This document shows positions 34,289 through 42,206 of a stretch of DNA of 64,000 nucleotides, in pieces. This DNA comes from Clostridiaceae bacterium (GTDB lineage Bacteria; Bacillota; Clostridia; Oscillospirales; Butyricicoccaceae): assembly GCA_009911355.1 (NCBI GenBank), contig QXXE01000004.1, positions 1 through 64,000 on the forward strand, given 5' to 3'. Made by a program: the position numbers and the translations under genes. Positions within the stretch are counted from its first letter, which is position 1; each line of letters starts with the position of its first letter. A model generated the notes under the pieces. The model had not been told where the DNA came from and made no database searches. It saw nothing but the letters and a program-made list of their open reading frames with translations.

Positions 34289-35031
34289 TCTTCATTGCCT
34301 CCCACAAATTTCTTAACCGCTTCCAAAACATCGGTCGCGATCTTAGTGTTGGTGACGATCCGATAATTGCCGGACGGCTTGCCCTTGCTATCCTTGACGT
34401 ACTTCTTAATTACGTCGGTCAGCTTAGCGCGGGCGTCCTTCAGCTGCTCTTCATCCTGGATGGCGTTGAGGTGGTTAGACACCAGCTCGTCAATCTCGTC
34501 GATCATAGCAGAAACAACTGCTCGCTCCTCTTCCTCAGCCGCTTGGAGCTTCTTACTTCTCCAGTTGTCAGGATCGTCATCCGGTGTGGCAATCTGGAAG
34601 AACTTCAAGAGGAAATAGCGGTGGAGATAGCTCAGGCCACTGCCGACTGCTTGGCTGGCGTCACTCTGCTGCCCCACGATCACCCAAGGCACCACCAGTG
34701 TATCCTCCGGGTTATCCAGGTTGATCCAGGTGAAAGTCATGTCGGCCTTGACCAACACCTCATTGACGCTTTCCTCGATCTTTTTGCCATCCTTGGCATT
34801 CTTGATCTTCGTGTAGTTGTACGGAGAAACCTCCGCTGTCTGCGGAACGATGCCAGGATAGAGCAGGACGTGGTGCTTATCCATGCCGGCAGTCACACGC
34901 GCCAAGATTTCGTCCTCGGACACGTACTTGTAGTTGAAGCCCGACTTGTTTTTGCGGATAACTTCAACCATCTTGCGGATGCCGGCCAGCTTTTGGACAA
35001 GATTCAGGTTAGTGATGTCTTCGCTTGCCAT
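34285..35031 (-). CDS. ERF-family single-strand annealing protein
   Basis: 248 residues, starts MASEDITNLNLVQKLAGIRK. The ERF core is KSGFNYKYVSEDEILARVTAGM, then VPWVIVGQQSDASQAVGSGLSYLHRYFL, a strong ERF signature (DxSqAxGSa.TYarRY-like). It anneals complementary strands during recombination, with SSB and the nearby nuclease as partners. Start at 35031 follows GGAGGTCAAC; leader copy 8 lies just upstream. Confidence 0.88.
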   Translation of the reverse strand: MASEDITNLNLVQKLAGIRKMVEVIRKNKSGFNYKYVSEDEILARVTAGMDKHHVLLYPGIVPQTAEVSPYNYTKIKNAKDGKKIEESVNEVLVKADMTFTWINLDNPEDTLVVPWVIVGQQSDASQAVGSGLSYLHRYFLLKFFQIATPDDDPDNWRSKKLQAAEEEERAVVSAMIDEIDELVSNHLNAIQDEEQLKDARAKLTDVIKKYVKDSKGKPSGNYRIVTNTKIATDVLEAVKKFVGGNEE

Positions 35032-35041
35032 GTTGACCTCC

Positions 35042-35061
35042 TTGATTTTGTTCGTCATTAT
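35042..35061 (-). promoter_or_regulatory. conserved leader motif, copy 8 (ERF-SSB)
   Basis: Minus-strand CATAATGACGAACAAAATCAAGG before the ERF start. Confidence 0.65.
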
Positions 35062-35069
35062 GAGAATAG

Positions 35070-35711
35070 TTAAGACTCATTTCGAGCCTCTACCAGATAG
35101 GTAGCTTCCATATCGGCCAGATGAGTCATTGCGGCAAAGGGGCACAGCTCAAAGGCATTGCCCATACCGTAGTCTCCGCCTTTTACTGCATTATCAAATC
35201 CACCCATATGCCACCGAATGGCGTAGATCTCATCACGGGTAAGTTTGATATAGCTTTGGAGAATAATTACGGACTTCTCGCCATGTCCCAGCGGAAGCCT
35301 ATCCTCCGTCTTGAAGGTAGGTTGCGTCTCCCAGTCATAGCGGCCCTTCGCATCGCTCTTAGACCCGGTTTCACTGTACACCTTAACATTCTTGAAATCA
35401 GCAGAATAGTTGTTGACCTTGCACAGATCATGGAAAAGCGCAACGACGGCCACAGACTCAGGCTCAATCTTCAAATCAGGGTAGCGCGATACGAACCCAG
35501 AGAGCTTGTCGTAGACGTTAAGGCTATGCTCCAGCAGGCCACCCTTATAGCAACCGTGGAACCGAGTGCTTGCCGGCGCAGTATAGAAATCGGAGCGCTC
35601 CAACCACGCCATCAGCTCAGGCATCCCGTCTCGTTTGATACCCGCACACAGCTCAATAAAGCGGGACTTCAACTCCTCACGGTTTGCCAATTCGACATTT
35701 GTAATATTCAT
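35070..35711 (-). CDS. HD-domain phosphohydrolase
   Basis: 213 residues. Metal-binding HD motif ALFHDLCKVNNYSAD (around residue 92-106), an upstream HGCYKGGLLEHSLNVYDKL His (residue about 60) and a later IRWHMGGF complete the HD set. Similar proteins in phages are thought to hydrolyse nucleotides or signalling nucleotides. Adjacent to recombination genes; substrate unknown. Confidence 0.82.
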   Translation of the reverse strand: MNITNVELANREELKSRFIELCAGIKRDGMPELMAWLERSDFYTAPASTRFHGCYKGGLLEHSLNVYDKLSGFVSRYPDLKIEPESVAVVALFHDLCKVNNYSADFKNVKVYSETGSKSDAKGRYDWETQPTFKTEDRLPLGHGEKSVIILQSYIKLTRDEIYAIRWHMGGFDNAVKGGDYGMGNAFELCPFAAMTHLADMEATYLVEARNES

Positions 35712-35723
35712 TCAACCACTCCT

Positions 35724-35981
35724 CTATGAATCATCCCCAAATGATTTGAGCATAAAGCACGAGTCGCAGAAATGTTCGCCACTGGGTTCTACTCTGACGT
35801 AATCACCTGTGATTGGCTCTCCGCAGCTGTCACATATGATTGTCGGGGCATAGGCTCCACCGCAAAAAGGGCACCCACTCCATTGCTCATACGGCGGAGT
35901 GTCTAACCCGTGCCGCTCCTCCCATCTTTTGGGTTCATCAAAAGTCGCGCCGCAATCCAGACAGGTATATTCTCCCAGCAT
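35724..35981 (-). CDS. small zinc-binding protein
   Basis: 85 residues starting MLGEYTCLDCGATFDEPKRW, with four CxxC pairs (CLDC, CPFC, CDSC, CDSC), enough for two zinc ions. The ATG at 35981 overlaps the end of the winged-helix gene; the frame is open to 36002 but only with a poor start. Function unknown. Confidence 0.7.
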   Translation of the reverse strand: MLGEYTCLDCGATFDEPKRWEERHGLDTPPYEQWSGCPFCGGAYAPTIICDSCGEPITGDYVRVEPSGEHFCDSCFMLKSFGDDS

Positions 35982-36277
35982 CAGTGTTTGACCACCTTCC
36001 AAACGGCGGTGTTACGAGCGGTAATCAAACTGCGACGCTTGCCGACCACCTCAACCTTCCCTTCCTCTTTCAGCTCTGTTAAACGCGGGCGGGTAAAGTT
36101 TGGATCGATATGAGTAATCTTTCCGTCATGGAGGAGCTGCTGGGCAACCTCCTCCGCCGTCATACCGTTGGGATCGCCGTTCTCCAGCACCTCTAAGATC
36201 ATTACCTTGCGGCTTTCCCGTTTCGGTTTAATCTCGTCGTAGGCTTCACGACGATTCCTGATCGTGATGCTCAACAT
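35981..36277 (-). CDS. winged-helix DNA-binding protein
   Basis: 98 residues. HTH region MTAEEVAQQLLHDGKITHID and the wing LTELKEEGKVEVVGKRRS show a winged-helix regulator of the type found in phage accessory operons. It has overlapping neighbours on both sides. Confidence 0.7.
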   Translation of the reverse strand: MLSITIRNRREAYDEIKPKRESRKVMILEVLENGDPNGMTAEEVAQQLLHDGKITHIDPNFTRPRLTELKEEGKVEVVGKRRSLITARNTAVWKVVKH

Positions 36278-36462
36278 TATCAATCCTTTCTATGCGGCAA
36301 ATACCAGTTTCTGTTGCCGTAATCGTTGGGCAAATCCAACCATCCTCTTGAACGCGGCCTCTTCGAGTTTTACTGGATGGGTAGGATAAATCTGCTCCCC
36401 CCCCACACAGCACACTCGATAAAACCTTGTTTAGTCGCTTGCTTAATTCTGACTTTTTCCAT
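36246..36462 (-). pseudogene. C5-methyltransferase-associated small protein, out of frame at a G8 tract
   Basis: Starts MEKVRIKQATKQGFIECAV at 36462. With eight G (36397-36404) the frame ends after 30 residues. Removing one G (or adding two) opens it to 36246 as GADLSYPSSKTRRGRVQEDG, then WICPTITATETGICRIERI. That reading matches the ends of phage cytosine-methyltransferase target domains (DLSYPxSKTRRGRV), so the shifted version is the real one. Either it is phase-OFF here or the run was miscounted in assembly. Confidence 0.7.
36397..36404 (+). repeat. C8 tract (coding G8), gene out of frame
   Basis: The out-of-frame run in the small methyltransferase-associated gene. Seven or ten bases would restore the reading frame. 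Confidence 0.75.
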
Positions 36463-37327
36463 CGTCAGCCTCCGACCGTCTCATGGCGTACCATCCGGTC
36501 TTGGCTCCGCCCCCCCCCGCCTCAGCTTTCAAAGCACGGGCAACGGTGCTACCGTCATAAACGCGGTTGGCATCTCCGTTGTAATCGTTGATATATCCAA
36601 GTTGGCGAAGGGTATCACTCTCAATTTCTTGATTTTGTTCGCCACTAATGGAAGGATTATCAAATGTGGTAAGTGCCTTTTCAAAAGCACCAATACCAGA
36701 GAAGAAAGAACCTACTACCATATCCTCAAAGAGATACGGCATAGCTTCATACAACTCTCCCATAATGGCACAAAGCACATCCACCACAATGGAGTTGCCA
36801 GCCTGTTTATAAAGCTGAGAGCCGCTACGGTCGTTGCCGCCGTATAGGTTCTGGTTCATAGCGGTCTGCGCCTTAGTGAAATCCTCGTCTGTGAACCCCA
36901 TCAGCCGCCAGCACTCTCGCTGTGTGAGCTTTCTCACACGGAAACCTGGGCGAATGGCGATAGGCGTTTGTCCGCCGCCCATCCCAGCTGCACTGTTTAC
37001 ACACGGGCAAATCCCGTCCGATCTTGGAGTCTGGTGTTTCTGAAGACCACCAAGCATCGTGATATCGTTTTCAATCACTCTTTTATCCCCCCCCCCGTCA
37101 ATGGTGCGAATCGTGCCGCAGACATCATCTCGGAAAAATCGGATGCCCTCGTCACATCGCTGCTCACATACAATCTTCATATCTTCTTCATCCTCCATGG
37201 TAATTTCCATAACCAGTTGTCTTCTCTTCTTTTTGAGATACTGCTGGATGGTGGTGCCCTTATAGTAATTTGCATCAATGCAATATGCTACTGGTGGTGC
37301 AAGCAACACCTTTACCAAGTCATTCAT
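36443..37327 (-). CDS. cytosine-5 DNA methyltransferase, C-terminal half plus motif I
   Basis: 294 residues. Residues 45-130 look like a target-recognition region (CEQRCDEGIRFFRDDVCGTI, then RTIDGGGDKRVIE). Next come the C5-methylase motif IX region LTQRECWRLMGF and motif X QLYKQAGNSIVVDVLCAI. Unexpectedly, motif I (VVGSFFSGIGAFEKAL), which normally opens the enzyme, follows at about residue 220. A further target-like stretch LGYINDYNGDANRVYDGSTV ends at AEAGGGGAKTG. Two G runs (37087-37096 and 36510-36518) lie in the gene. It overlaps the N-terminal partner gene by 8 bases, so both are made together. Confidence 0.8.
   Translation of the reverse strand: MNDLVKVLLAPPVAYCIDANYYKGTTIQQYLKKKRRQLVMEITMEDEEDMKIVCEQRCDEGIRFFRDDVCGTIRTIDGGGDKRVIENDITMLGGLQKHQTPRSDGICPCVNSAAGMGGGQTPIAIRPGFRVRKLTQRECWRLMGFTDEDFTKAQTAMNQNLYGGNDRSGSQLYKQAGNSIVVDVLCAIMGELYEAMPYLFEDMVVGSFFSGIGAFEKALTTFDNPSISGEQNQEIESDTLRQLGYINDYNGDANRVYDGSTVARALKAEAGGGGAKTGWYAMRRSEADDGKSQN
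36510..36518 (+). repeat. C9 tract (coding G9) in C5-methyltransferase gene
   Basis: Nine C; encodes part of AGGGGAKTG in frame. Confidence 0.7.
36629..36647 (-). promoter_or_regulatory. leader motif copy 9, inside a gene
   Basis: GGCGAACAAAATCAAGAAA lies within the C5-methyltransferase frame, between motif I and the last target-like segment. The position suggests that an upstream leader was captured during a gene fusion. It may still act internally. Confidence 0.45.
37087..37096 (+). repeat. C10 tract (coding G10) in C5-methyltransferase gene
   Basis: Ten C, the longest run in the window; encodes IDGGGDK in frame. Confidence 0.7.
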
Positions 37328-38198
37328 TCTTCTCTATCACTCCTGTCATTTGCTGGTTTCCAAATCCTTTATAGTCACGGGCCAGCAGAGTCAAGGCTGT
37401 GTCACAGTACCCATCAAACTGGGTTCCTTTCTTACTCAGTTTCACACCGGAAAGAGAGCAAGTCCCATGTGTGCCGGTCTGTGGAACCCCGACCTCCGGC
37501 TCTGACGGCGTTACTGATTTGTCGCAGCGGGGGGGGGTAATCATGGCGGCTACTTTATCGTCGGACAGATAATAGCGCTCGTCAACATGATCATCCAGCA
37601 TATCCACCAGCGCTTTTTTCAGTGGAATCGGTGCGGGGAACTTGAATTTCCCGTTGTCCAAATCCTTACGGACGATGACACAATACACACGTTCTCGATT
37701 TTGAGGAATACCATAGTGTTTTGCGTTCAATACCTGCCAATAGACGTTGTAACCGTAGTCCTCCAACTCTTTCACGAAGAGGTCAAAAGTGGTGCGGAAG
37801 CGGGAACCAGTAATGTTTTTGACATTTTCATAGATGGCAAAGCGGGGCTTCTTTTCTCTCAGGAAGCGCAACCATTCGACGAGCAAAGAAGAACGAGTCT
37901 TCTCAATCTCGGTTGAACCACACTTAGGGCAATGGTCACGCTGATCGTAGTGAGCTTCCAGAGGGTTGTACACATGACCGCAGTGTTTACAAGTCCATGC
38001 AGCCCCCCCCTGTTTGCCCGCTATGCTGAAGTCCTGGCACGGGCTTCCACCAAACATGGTGTTAAAATCTGGAACAGCTTTCTCGTCGGCCTGTGTGATA
38101 TCACCGATGTTGGCTGTCGAATCGACACCGTGAATGGCGCAATAGCTTTCTGCGGCGTACTTATCGAACTCGCAGAAAAGGGCGGTTTTGAAATCCAA
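37320..38198 (-). CDS. cytosine-5 DNA methyltransferase, N-terminal half without motif I
   Basis: 292 residues. Begins just after where motif I should be: DFKTALFCEFDKYAAESYCA (motif II). Then catalytic FGGSPCQDFSIAG (motif IV, Pro-Cys), an inserted zinc ribbon (CKHCGHVYN and CPKCGSTE), YENVKNI (motif VI) and QNRERVYCVIV (motif VIII). Motifs IX and X lie on the next gene, which also ends with a motif I. The start is TTG, eight bases after AGGAGGTAAG. Runs of C8 and G9 lie in the gene. Probably a two-subunit, permuted enzyme. Confidence 0.82.
   Translation of the reverse strand: MDFKTALFCEFDKYAAESYCAIHGVDSTANIGDITQADEKAVPDFNTMFGGSPCQDFSIAGKQGGAAWTCKHCGHVYNPLEAHYDQRDHCPKCGSTEIEKTRSSLLVEWLRFLREKKPRFAIYENVKNITGSRFRTTFDLFVKELEDYGYNVYWQVLNAKHYGIPQNRERVYCVIVRKDLDNGKFKFPAPIPLKKALVDMLDDHVDERYYLSDDKVAAMITPPRCDKSVTPSEPEVGVPQTGTHGTCSLSGVKLSKKGTQFDGYCDTALTLLARDYKGFGNQQMTGVIEKNE
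37529..37537 (+). repeat. G9 tract (coding C9) in C5-methyltransferase gene
   Basis: Nine G on the plus strand; encodes ITPPRC in frame. Confidence 0.7.
38003..38010 (+). repeat. C8 tract (coding G8) next to the catalytic loop
   Basis: Eight C; encodes QGGAA a few residues after the catalytic PCQ. Slippage would remove most of the enzyme. Confidence 0.7.
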
Positions 38199-38214
38199 GG
38201 TTCTTACCTCCTAT

Positions 38215-38243
38215 ATTATAGCGTATTTCGGGCTTCTTGTCAA
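38215..38243 (-). promoter_or_regulatory. consensus sigma-A promoter of the C5-methyltransferase
   Basis: Minus strand TTGACA (38238-38243), 17-base spacer, TATAAT (38215-38220), both perfect. The TATAAT is followed at once by the AGGAGGTAAG ribosome site, so the leader would be very short. Confidence 0.85.
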
Positions 38244-38262
38244 CGATTTTATTCGTTGTTAA
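38243..38262 (-). promoter_or_regulatory. conserved leader motif, copy 10
   Basis: Minus-strand TTAACAACGAATAAAATCG, overlapping the -35 box of the C5-methyltransferase promoter. The final bases differ from consensus. Confidence 0.5.
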
Positions 38263-38271
38263 TGAAGTTTT

Positions 38272-38799
38272 TTATGCGCTTTTGTCGATCTCCTCAAAGA
38301 TGATTTGCTTCGGGAGTATGCTGTAGCACACATACACGCTACTGAACGGCGGGTTAAGCGACGGTTTTTGATCCGTATAACTCTTGAAGTAAGAGACACG
38401 GCGGTTCAGATACATAATCTCGAAATCGTGATCTCGGAACATACTGAACCGCCGCTGGCTCTCAAAGAGTCCCACCACACCGACCAGCATGGCAAAGGGG
38501 ATTTTGAGCTGGAACAGCCGCTCAAACACTTCACCTTTCAGAGAGTAGGGCGGGTTGCTGATAATATAGTCGCACTGTGGCGGTTCCAACTCAAAGAAAT
38601 CCTGCCCGTTGCAAATGTGCGTAGCAATTACGGTATACCCGCGCTGGCGGAACAGCTTTACGAATAGGCTATCCTCCGTGTCAAAGGGGCACCATATCAC
38701 TGCGGGGGGGGGTGCTAAATACTTGTACAGCGGAGCAATCGCATACTCCGGCGTGTAGAACTCGTCGTTGCCGCTACCGGCAACTTTATCCATCTTCAT
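38272..38799 (-). CDS. phage adenine methyltransferase-like protein
   Basis: 175 residues starting MKMDKVAGSGNDEFYTPEYA. YTPEYAIAPLYKYL opening, FDTEDSLFVKLFRQRGY and the catalytic YIISNPPYSLKG are visible. This is a small N6-adenine-type methyltransferase fold common in phages. PPP in LAPPPAV is coded by a C9 run (38704-38712). The start at 38799 follows AAGGAGGAATC. Confidence 0.8.
   Translation of the reverse strand: MKMDKVAGSGNDEFYTPEYAIAPLYKYLAPPPAVIWCPFDTEDSLFVKLFRQRGYTVIATHICNGQDFFELEPPQCDYIISNPPYSLKGEVFERLFQLKIPFAMLVGVVGLFESQRRFSMFRDHDFEIMYLNRRVSYFKSYTDQKPSLNPPFSSVYVCYSILPKQIIFEEIDKSA
38704..38712 (+). repeat. G9 tract (coding C9) in methyltransferase gene
   Basis: Nine G on the plus strand; encodes APPPA in frame. 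Confidence 0.7.
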
Positions 38800-38844
38800 A
38801 AAAGATTCCTCCTTGGTCATAAAAGTCTGCTTTCATCCTACTGA

Positions 38845-39399
38845 CTACTTTTTGTTCCCCATCATCGAATCAAGGCCAATCACGTCGGCAAGTTTTTCCC
38901 CGATTTGCCTTTTCACCTCTTCCGTAATCTTTTTCTTGATGTTGTCCGTAACTTCGGTAGTAGCCCTCTTAATTGCATATTCCATGTCGTGGTTTACGGC
39001 CTTATCAAGAATGTATTCCAGGCGCGTTTTACAGGAGCCATATCCGGAGGCGGGCTTTCCAGAGCTGTCTACTTTTTGATCCAGGTATTGAGCGCAGGAC
39101 TCCTTCAACTGCTCCCGAACGGTTACACCACGCTTTACAACATCTCCCCACCTATCGGTGATGTCTTTAGGCGTGTCAAAAAACTCCTGCATCATAGCAT
39201 TAAGTTTTTCGCTGATTTCGTTTTCGAGGGATGCCATTTTTGCGTCTAAGAGTTTTCTCGCTTCGCTTTCCAAAGAGTTTGTGATGTTTGTTCCAACCTT
39301 TGCGACAATGCCCGAAAGAATTTCGTCCCTCAGCCGCCCGTCAAGGTTCTCTTCCTCGTCCAACCAGTCCAAGTTGACTGTTACATTAAATGTTGCCAT
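38845..39399 (-). CDS. hypothetical helical protein
   Basis: 184 residues, starts MATFNVTVNLDWLDEEENLD, otherwise long helices (NSLESEARKLLDAKMASLEN, TEVTDNIKKKITEEVKRQIG), likely coiled-coil. Seen in gut phages as a conserved unknown. The start at 39399 lies behind GGAGGTTTTTGCA. Confidence 0.6.
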   Translation of the reverse strand: MATFNVTVNLDWLDEEENLDGRLRDEILSGIVAKVGTNITNSLESEARKLLDAKMASLENEISEKLNAMMQEFFDTPKDITDRWGDVVKRGVTVREQLKESCAQYLDQKVDSSGKPASGYGSCKTRLEYILDKAVNHDMEYAIKRATTEVTDNIKKKITEEVKRQIGEKLADVIGLDSMMGNKK

Positions 39400-39419
39400 T
39401 GCAAAAACCTCCATAGTTT

Positions 39420-40232
39420 TTAGAATGAGCACTCACAAGGCAAGTTGCCATCATCTTGGACAAGTTTCCTTGCTGCCGCCCAGAACTTTTGCGGCTTAGT
39501 CTTCTCAGATGGTGGTAATGCTTTTTCTTTGAGCCTGGCAAATTCCATCTCAAAATCTGAAAGATAGCCCTGTTTGAGAATGCTGTATCCGATAGCCGCC
39601 TCAGCCTGTTTTGCTTTCTCCCAGATCTCGGGATAAAGACAATAGACAATAAACCAGTGCTGTTTACCAGCTTTGAGGCAACCGGTGCAATTTGCATGAT
39701 TGAAAATGCTGTAGGTCTTCGGACGTTCGATCCCAACCTCTTCAATATTATGAACAGTACGTATCTCCCAGGTCAGCGGGTATTCCGTGTGATATCCCAT
39801 AGCAGCCATGATACCAACCCTACGCTGAATACGATGCTGCTCATTAGTATCAAAGCCGTAGACCAGAGAAATATCGTCCCTTATCTGGGGAGGATTTGTG
39901 GGATAGTGCTCGGATAACCATTTATGAAACGGTTCGGTCTTTAGCCTGTTTGTGCAGAAAGCGGTTGACTGAGCGCCAGACTTGAACGCTTTAATTTCCA
40001 TACACACATCAAACTGGTCTTTGACTTCCCATCCAGGCATATTGGCATAAGTGATAGGAACGCCCAAATAATCCGAAACCTCATTCTTAAAACGTTTGAT
40101 ATCTTCGTCTTCGGTACGGGGACATAGATCATGATTGAGCAAAATCGTGTTCTCTGCCCCGTACCTTCTGACTACCTCCACGGCGGCGATTGCTGAAGAA
40201 TGACCGCCAGAAAAACATACGATGTGTTTCAT
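39420..40232 (-). CDS. PAPS-reductase-family protein (sulfur transfer or adenylyl ligase)
   Basis: 270 residues. PP-loop SGGHSSAIAA at residue 8, ILLNHDLCPRTEDED, and a C-terminal cysteine pair (NCTGCLKAGKQHW). The PP-loop ATP pyrophosphatase fold activates a substrate with AMP and, in relatives, transfers sulfur (PAPS reductase, DndC, TtcA). Phage versions have no proven substrate. A second family member lies next door and a cysteine desulfurase is 5 kb away. Start chosen at MKHIVCFSGGHS. Confidence 0.78.
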   Translation of the reverse strand: MKHIVCFSGGHSSAIAAVEVVRRYGAENTILLNHDLCPRTEDEDIKRFKNEVSDYLGVPITYANMPGWEVKDQFDVCMEIKAFKSGAQSTAFCTNRLKTEPFHKWLSEHYPTNPPQIRDDISLVYGFDTNEQHRIQRRVGIMAAMGYHTEYPLTWEIRTVHNIEEVGIERPKTYSIFNHANCTGCLKAGKQHWFIVYCLYPEIWEKAKQAEAAIGYSILKQGYLSDFEMEFARLKEKALPPSEKTKPQKFWAAARKLVQDDGNLPCECSF

Positions 40233-40389
40233 ACCGACCACAACCATCACTGGCTGAGGTCAACTGCCTAATCCTCCTAAGCTACTTTCCACAAACCTAA
40301 AGTCCGTGTTTGAATAATTTCACGCTGTAACAGGCAGCTTTACCATGTACTTATCAATCTTACATGAACCTGGTTTACCAGGATTGGTA

Positions 40390-40665
40390 TTAACTCCTTC
40401 CGTTGTTATTGTTCGTTTGTGAACTCTTGAAGTATTTTCCGATTGTAGCCAGTGTTGCACAGGCCAATGGAATGAAATCCGGGGTAAATCGGGTTGTGTT
40501 GAACATTAGGTTCATGCCACCAGCGATGGCATTGCCAACACATACTTTTAGTATCCAGCCACCGATCCATGCACACCCAAATGTGAGAACCGGACTGAAA
40601 ACCAGCAATCCGATAAATCCTAAAATGGTCGTTACAATGCCGATACCCTCAAATGTCCTTTTCAA
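40390..40665 (-). CDS. small membrane protein
   Basis: 91 residues with a basic start (MKRTFEG) and two or three membrane helices: IVTTILGFIGLLVFSPVLTF, CAWIGGWILKVCVGNAIAGG, and weaker IPLACATLATIG. No family recognised. The 140 bases between it and the next gene hold no obvious signal. Confidence 0.6.
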   Translation of the reverse strand: MKRTFEGIGIVTTILGFIGLLVFSPVLTFGCAWIGGWILKVCVGNAIAGGMNLMFNTTRFTPDFIPLACATLATIGKYFKSSQTNNNNGRS

Positions 40666-40682
40666 AACTTACACTCCTTTAC

Positions 40683-41621
40683 TTATTCAATAGGCACACC
40701 GATATACTCAAGCACTCTCTGCATACCAAGACCATGTTCTTCCCACGGCTTCATGCAGTAGCTCCAGAGTTTTGGGTGGGTTGTTTTCAGACGTTGGAAA
40801 CGGTTCGGTGCCTTTTCCAGATGAGCGCCAAAGGCACAAAAGACACAGCCAGTACGCTTTTCTCCTGTTGTTGTCCACCCCCCCCCGTCAGTCTTAATGA
40901 TCTCGCCATAGACAGGTGCATAGGGGATTTGGTAAGTGTAAAGATATTCGAGTACGTCTTCCTCTGTCCAAAACGACATAGGCTGAGAACTGGGTTTCTT
41001 GCCAGAAAAGGCGTTGCACCCCATACGCAACCATGTAGCGCGGCGGGATCGGCTCTCATTCGCCATTGTTGCGATGATAGGCACTCTTCCAGTTTCCTTA
41101 GCGTATTTCTTCATGGGGCGCTTTTTCATAACAGCACAGCATCGGGAAGATACCTTAAACGGCGCATCCAGCAGATAACACCATTTCTCACAATTAAACT
41201 CTGAGGGTGTCCCATTGCTCCGCATAATCTCGCCGTGTAGTTCCTTCCACCGGAAGGAGCCAGGCTTATGCCCGTACTCTACTGTGTCAGCTACACGCTT
41301 GGAAACCACAGGATATCCGTATACCTCAATAACTTTTCGGAAATTCATCTCAGGTTTTACCACTACCACATTGTCTCGGCTCATGGCAAATTGGCGAACC
41401 TCTGGAAACTCTAACCCAGTATCCGAGAACACAGCCGGCACATCAGGATAGATACGCCGCACAATATCAAGGAGTACGGTCGAGTCCTTGCCGCCAGAAA
41501 AGGCCACATAGACCTTGCCATTGTAATGCTGATACCATTCGATGATCCGAGCTGTGGTAATCTGGATTTTGTGGGGAAGAGGCAGACGCTGCATTTCTTC
41601 CAGTTGTTCCTTGCTATGCAA
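40683..41621 (-). CDS. PAPS-reductase-family protein with iron-sulfur-type cysteines
   Basis: 312 residues. PP-loop AFSGGKDSTVLLD, FSDTGLEFPEVRQF, RCCAVMKKRPMKKY and the pair GCVFCAFGAH. Cysteines at CEKWCYL, RCC and CVFC could hold an iron-sulfur cluster as in DndC and assimilatory APS reductases. The start is a TTG at 41621 after AAGGAGGTGGACG, which avoids the overlap with the small Gly-rich gene. GGG of TDGGGWT lies in a G9 run (40878-40886). Confidence 0.8.
   Translation of the reverse strand: MHSKEQLEEMQRLPLPHKIQITTARIIEWYQHYNGKVYVAFSGGKDSTVLLDIVRRIYPDVPAVFSDTGLEFPEVRQFAMSRDNVVVVKPEMNFRKVIEVYGYPVVSKRVADTVEYGHKPGSFRWKELHGEIMRSNGTPSEFNCEKWCYLLDAPFKVSSRCCAVMKKRPMKKYAKETGRVPIIATMANESRSRRATWLRMGCNAFSGKKPSSQPMSFWTEEDVLEYLYTYQIPYAPVYGEIIKTDGGGWTTTGEKRTGCVFCAFGAHLEKAPNRFQRLKTTHPKLWSYCMKPWEEHGLGMQRVLEYIGVPIE
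40878..40886 (+). repeat. C9 tract (coding G9) in PAPS-reductase-family gene
   Basis: Nine C; encodes TDGGGW in frame. Confidence 0.7.
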
Positions 41622-41721
41622 AACGTCCACCTCCTTGCCCGCCACCGCCTCCTCCATCAAACAGATAGAGGAGAAGCAGTAGCAAAGCACAACCTATGAA
41701 GATATAAACCTCATTTGACAT
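41614..41721 (-). CDS. small membrane peptide with glycine-rich tail
   Basis: 35 residues. One membrane helix (YIFIGCALLLLLLYLF) followed by a tail of glycines (DGGGGGGQGGGRFA). The GGGAGT site stands ahead of the ATG, and the end overlaps the TTG start of the next gene, so the small frame may couple its translation. Too short for homology; could be a leader. Confidence 0.45.
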   Translation of the reverse strand: MSNEVYIFIGCALLLLLLYLFDGGGGGGQGGGRFA

Positions 41722-41723
41722 AA

Positions 41724-42183
41724 TTAACTCCCATGGTCTTCGGTAGCCTTCGGCAGAGCAGGCTGATGAGTAGTAGCCAACCAGTAATTGATGACTTTGT
41801 TGTAGCTGTTGTCATTGCCCATGAAACGCTTGAGCATAGCGGCCATCAAACCAGTCTCTGCGCTGAAGGTGTCTCCCTGCTGACACTTCACCACAGTCTT
41901 CGTACCGTCACTCCAATAGACAATGGTAGCGGGATCGTTAAAGATCAAACGCTCAATCTCAGGAAGAAGTGTGTCGGAATGCTGCCGCATATGCCGCAGT
42001 GCAGCGTTCCAGCCATTGTGAAATCCCTCGTGATCCATTGCCGTCTCAACCCCTTTGGATTCAGCAGGCAAAGACAGAAGCCGACGCAAATCACCATTTA
42101 CTGGTACAGCCACAAAATTTGCGAGGGGGGGGGTGAACCTGAACAGCCCTCAGCGGATACAAACTCATTTCATTGTTACGCAT
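41724..42183 (-). pseudogene. hypothetical protein, out of frame at a C9 tract
   Basis: Starts MRNNEMSLYPLRAVQVHPP at 42183 after AGGAGGAAAATGCA. With nine C (42125-42133 on the plus strand as G) the frame ends soon after. Removing one base joins it to LANFVAVPVNGDLRRLLSLP and the rest (GFHNGWNAALRHMRQHS, FMGNDNSYNKVINYW). The downstream part alone (41724-42113) lacks a ribosome site, so the shifted reading is the real gene. OFF phase or assembly error. Function unknown. Confidence 0.7.
42125..42133 (+). repeat. G9 tract (coding C9), gene out of frame
   Basis: Nine G; eight would restore the frame. Confidence 0.75.
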
Positions 42184-42206
42184 TGCATTTTCCTCCTATA
42201 ATTTGG

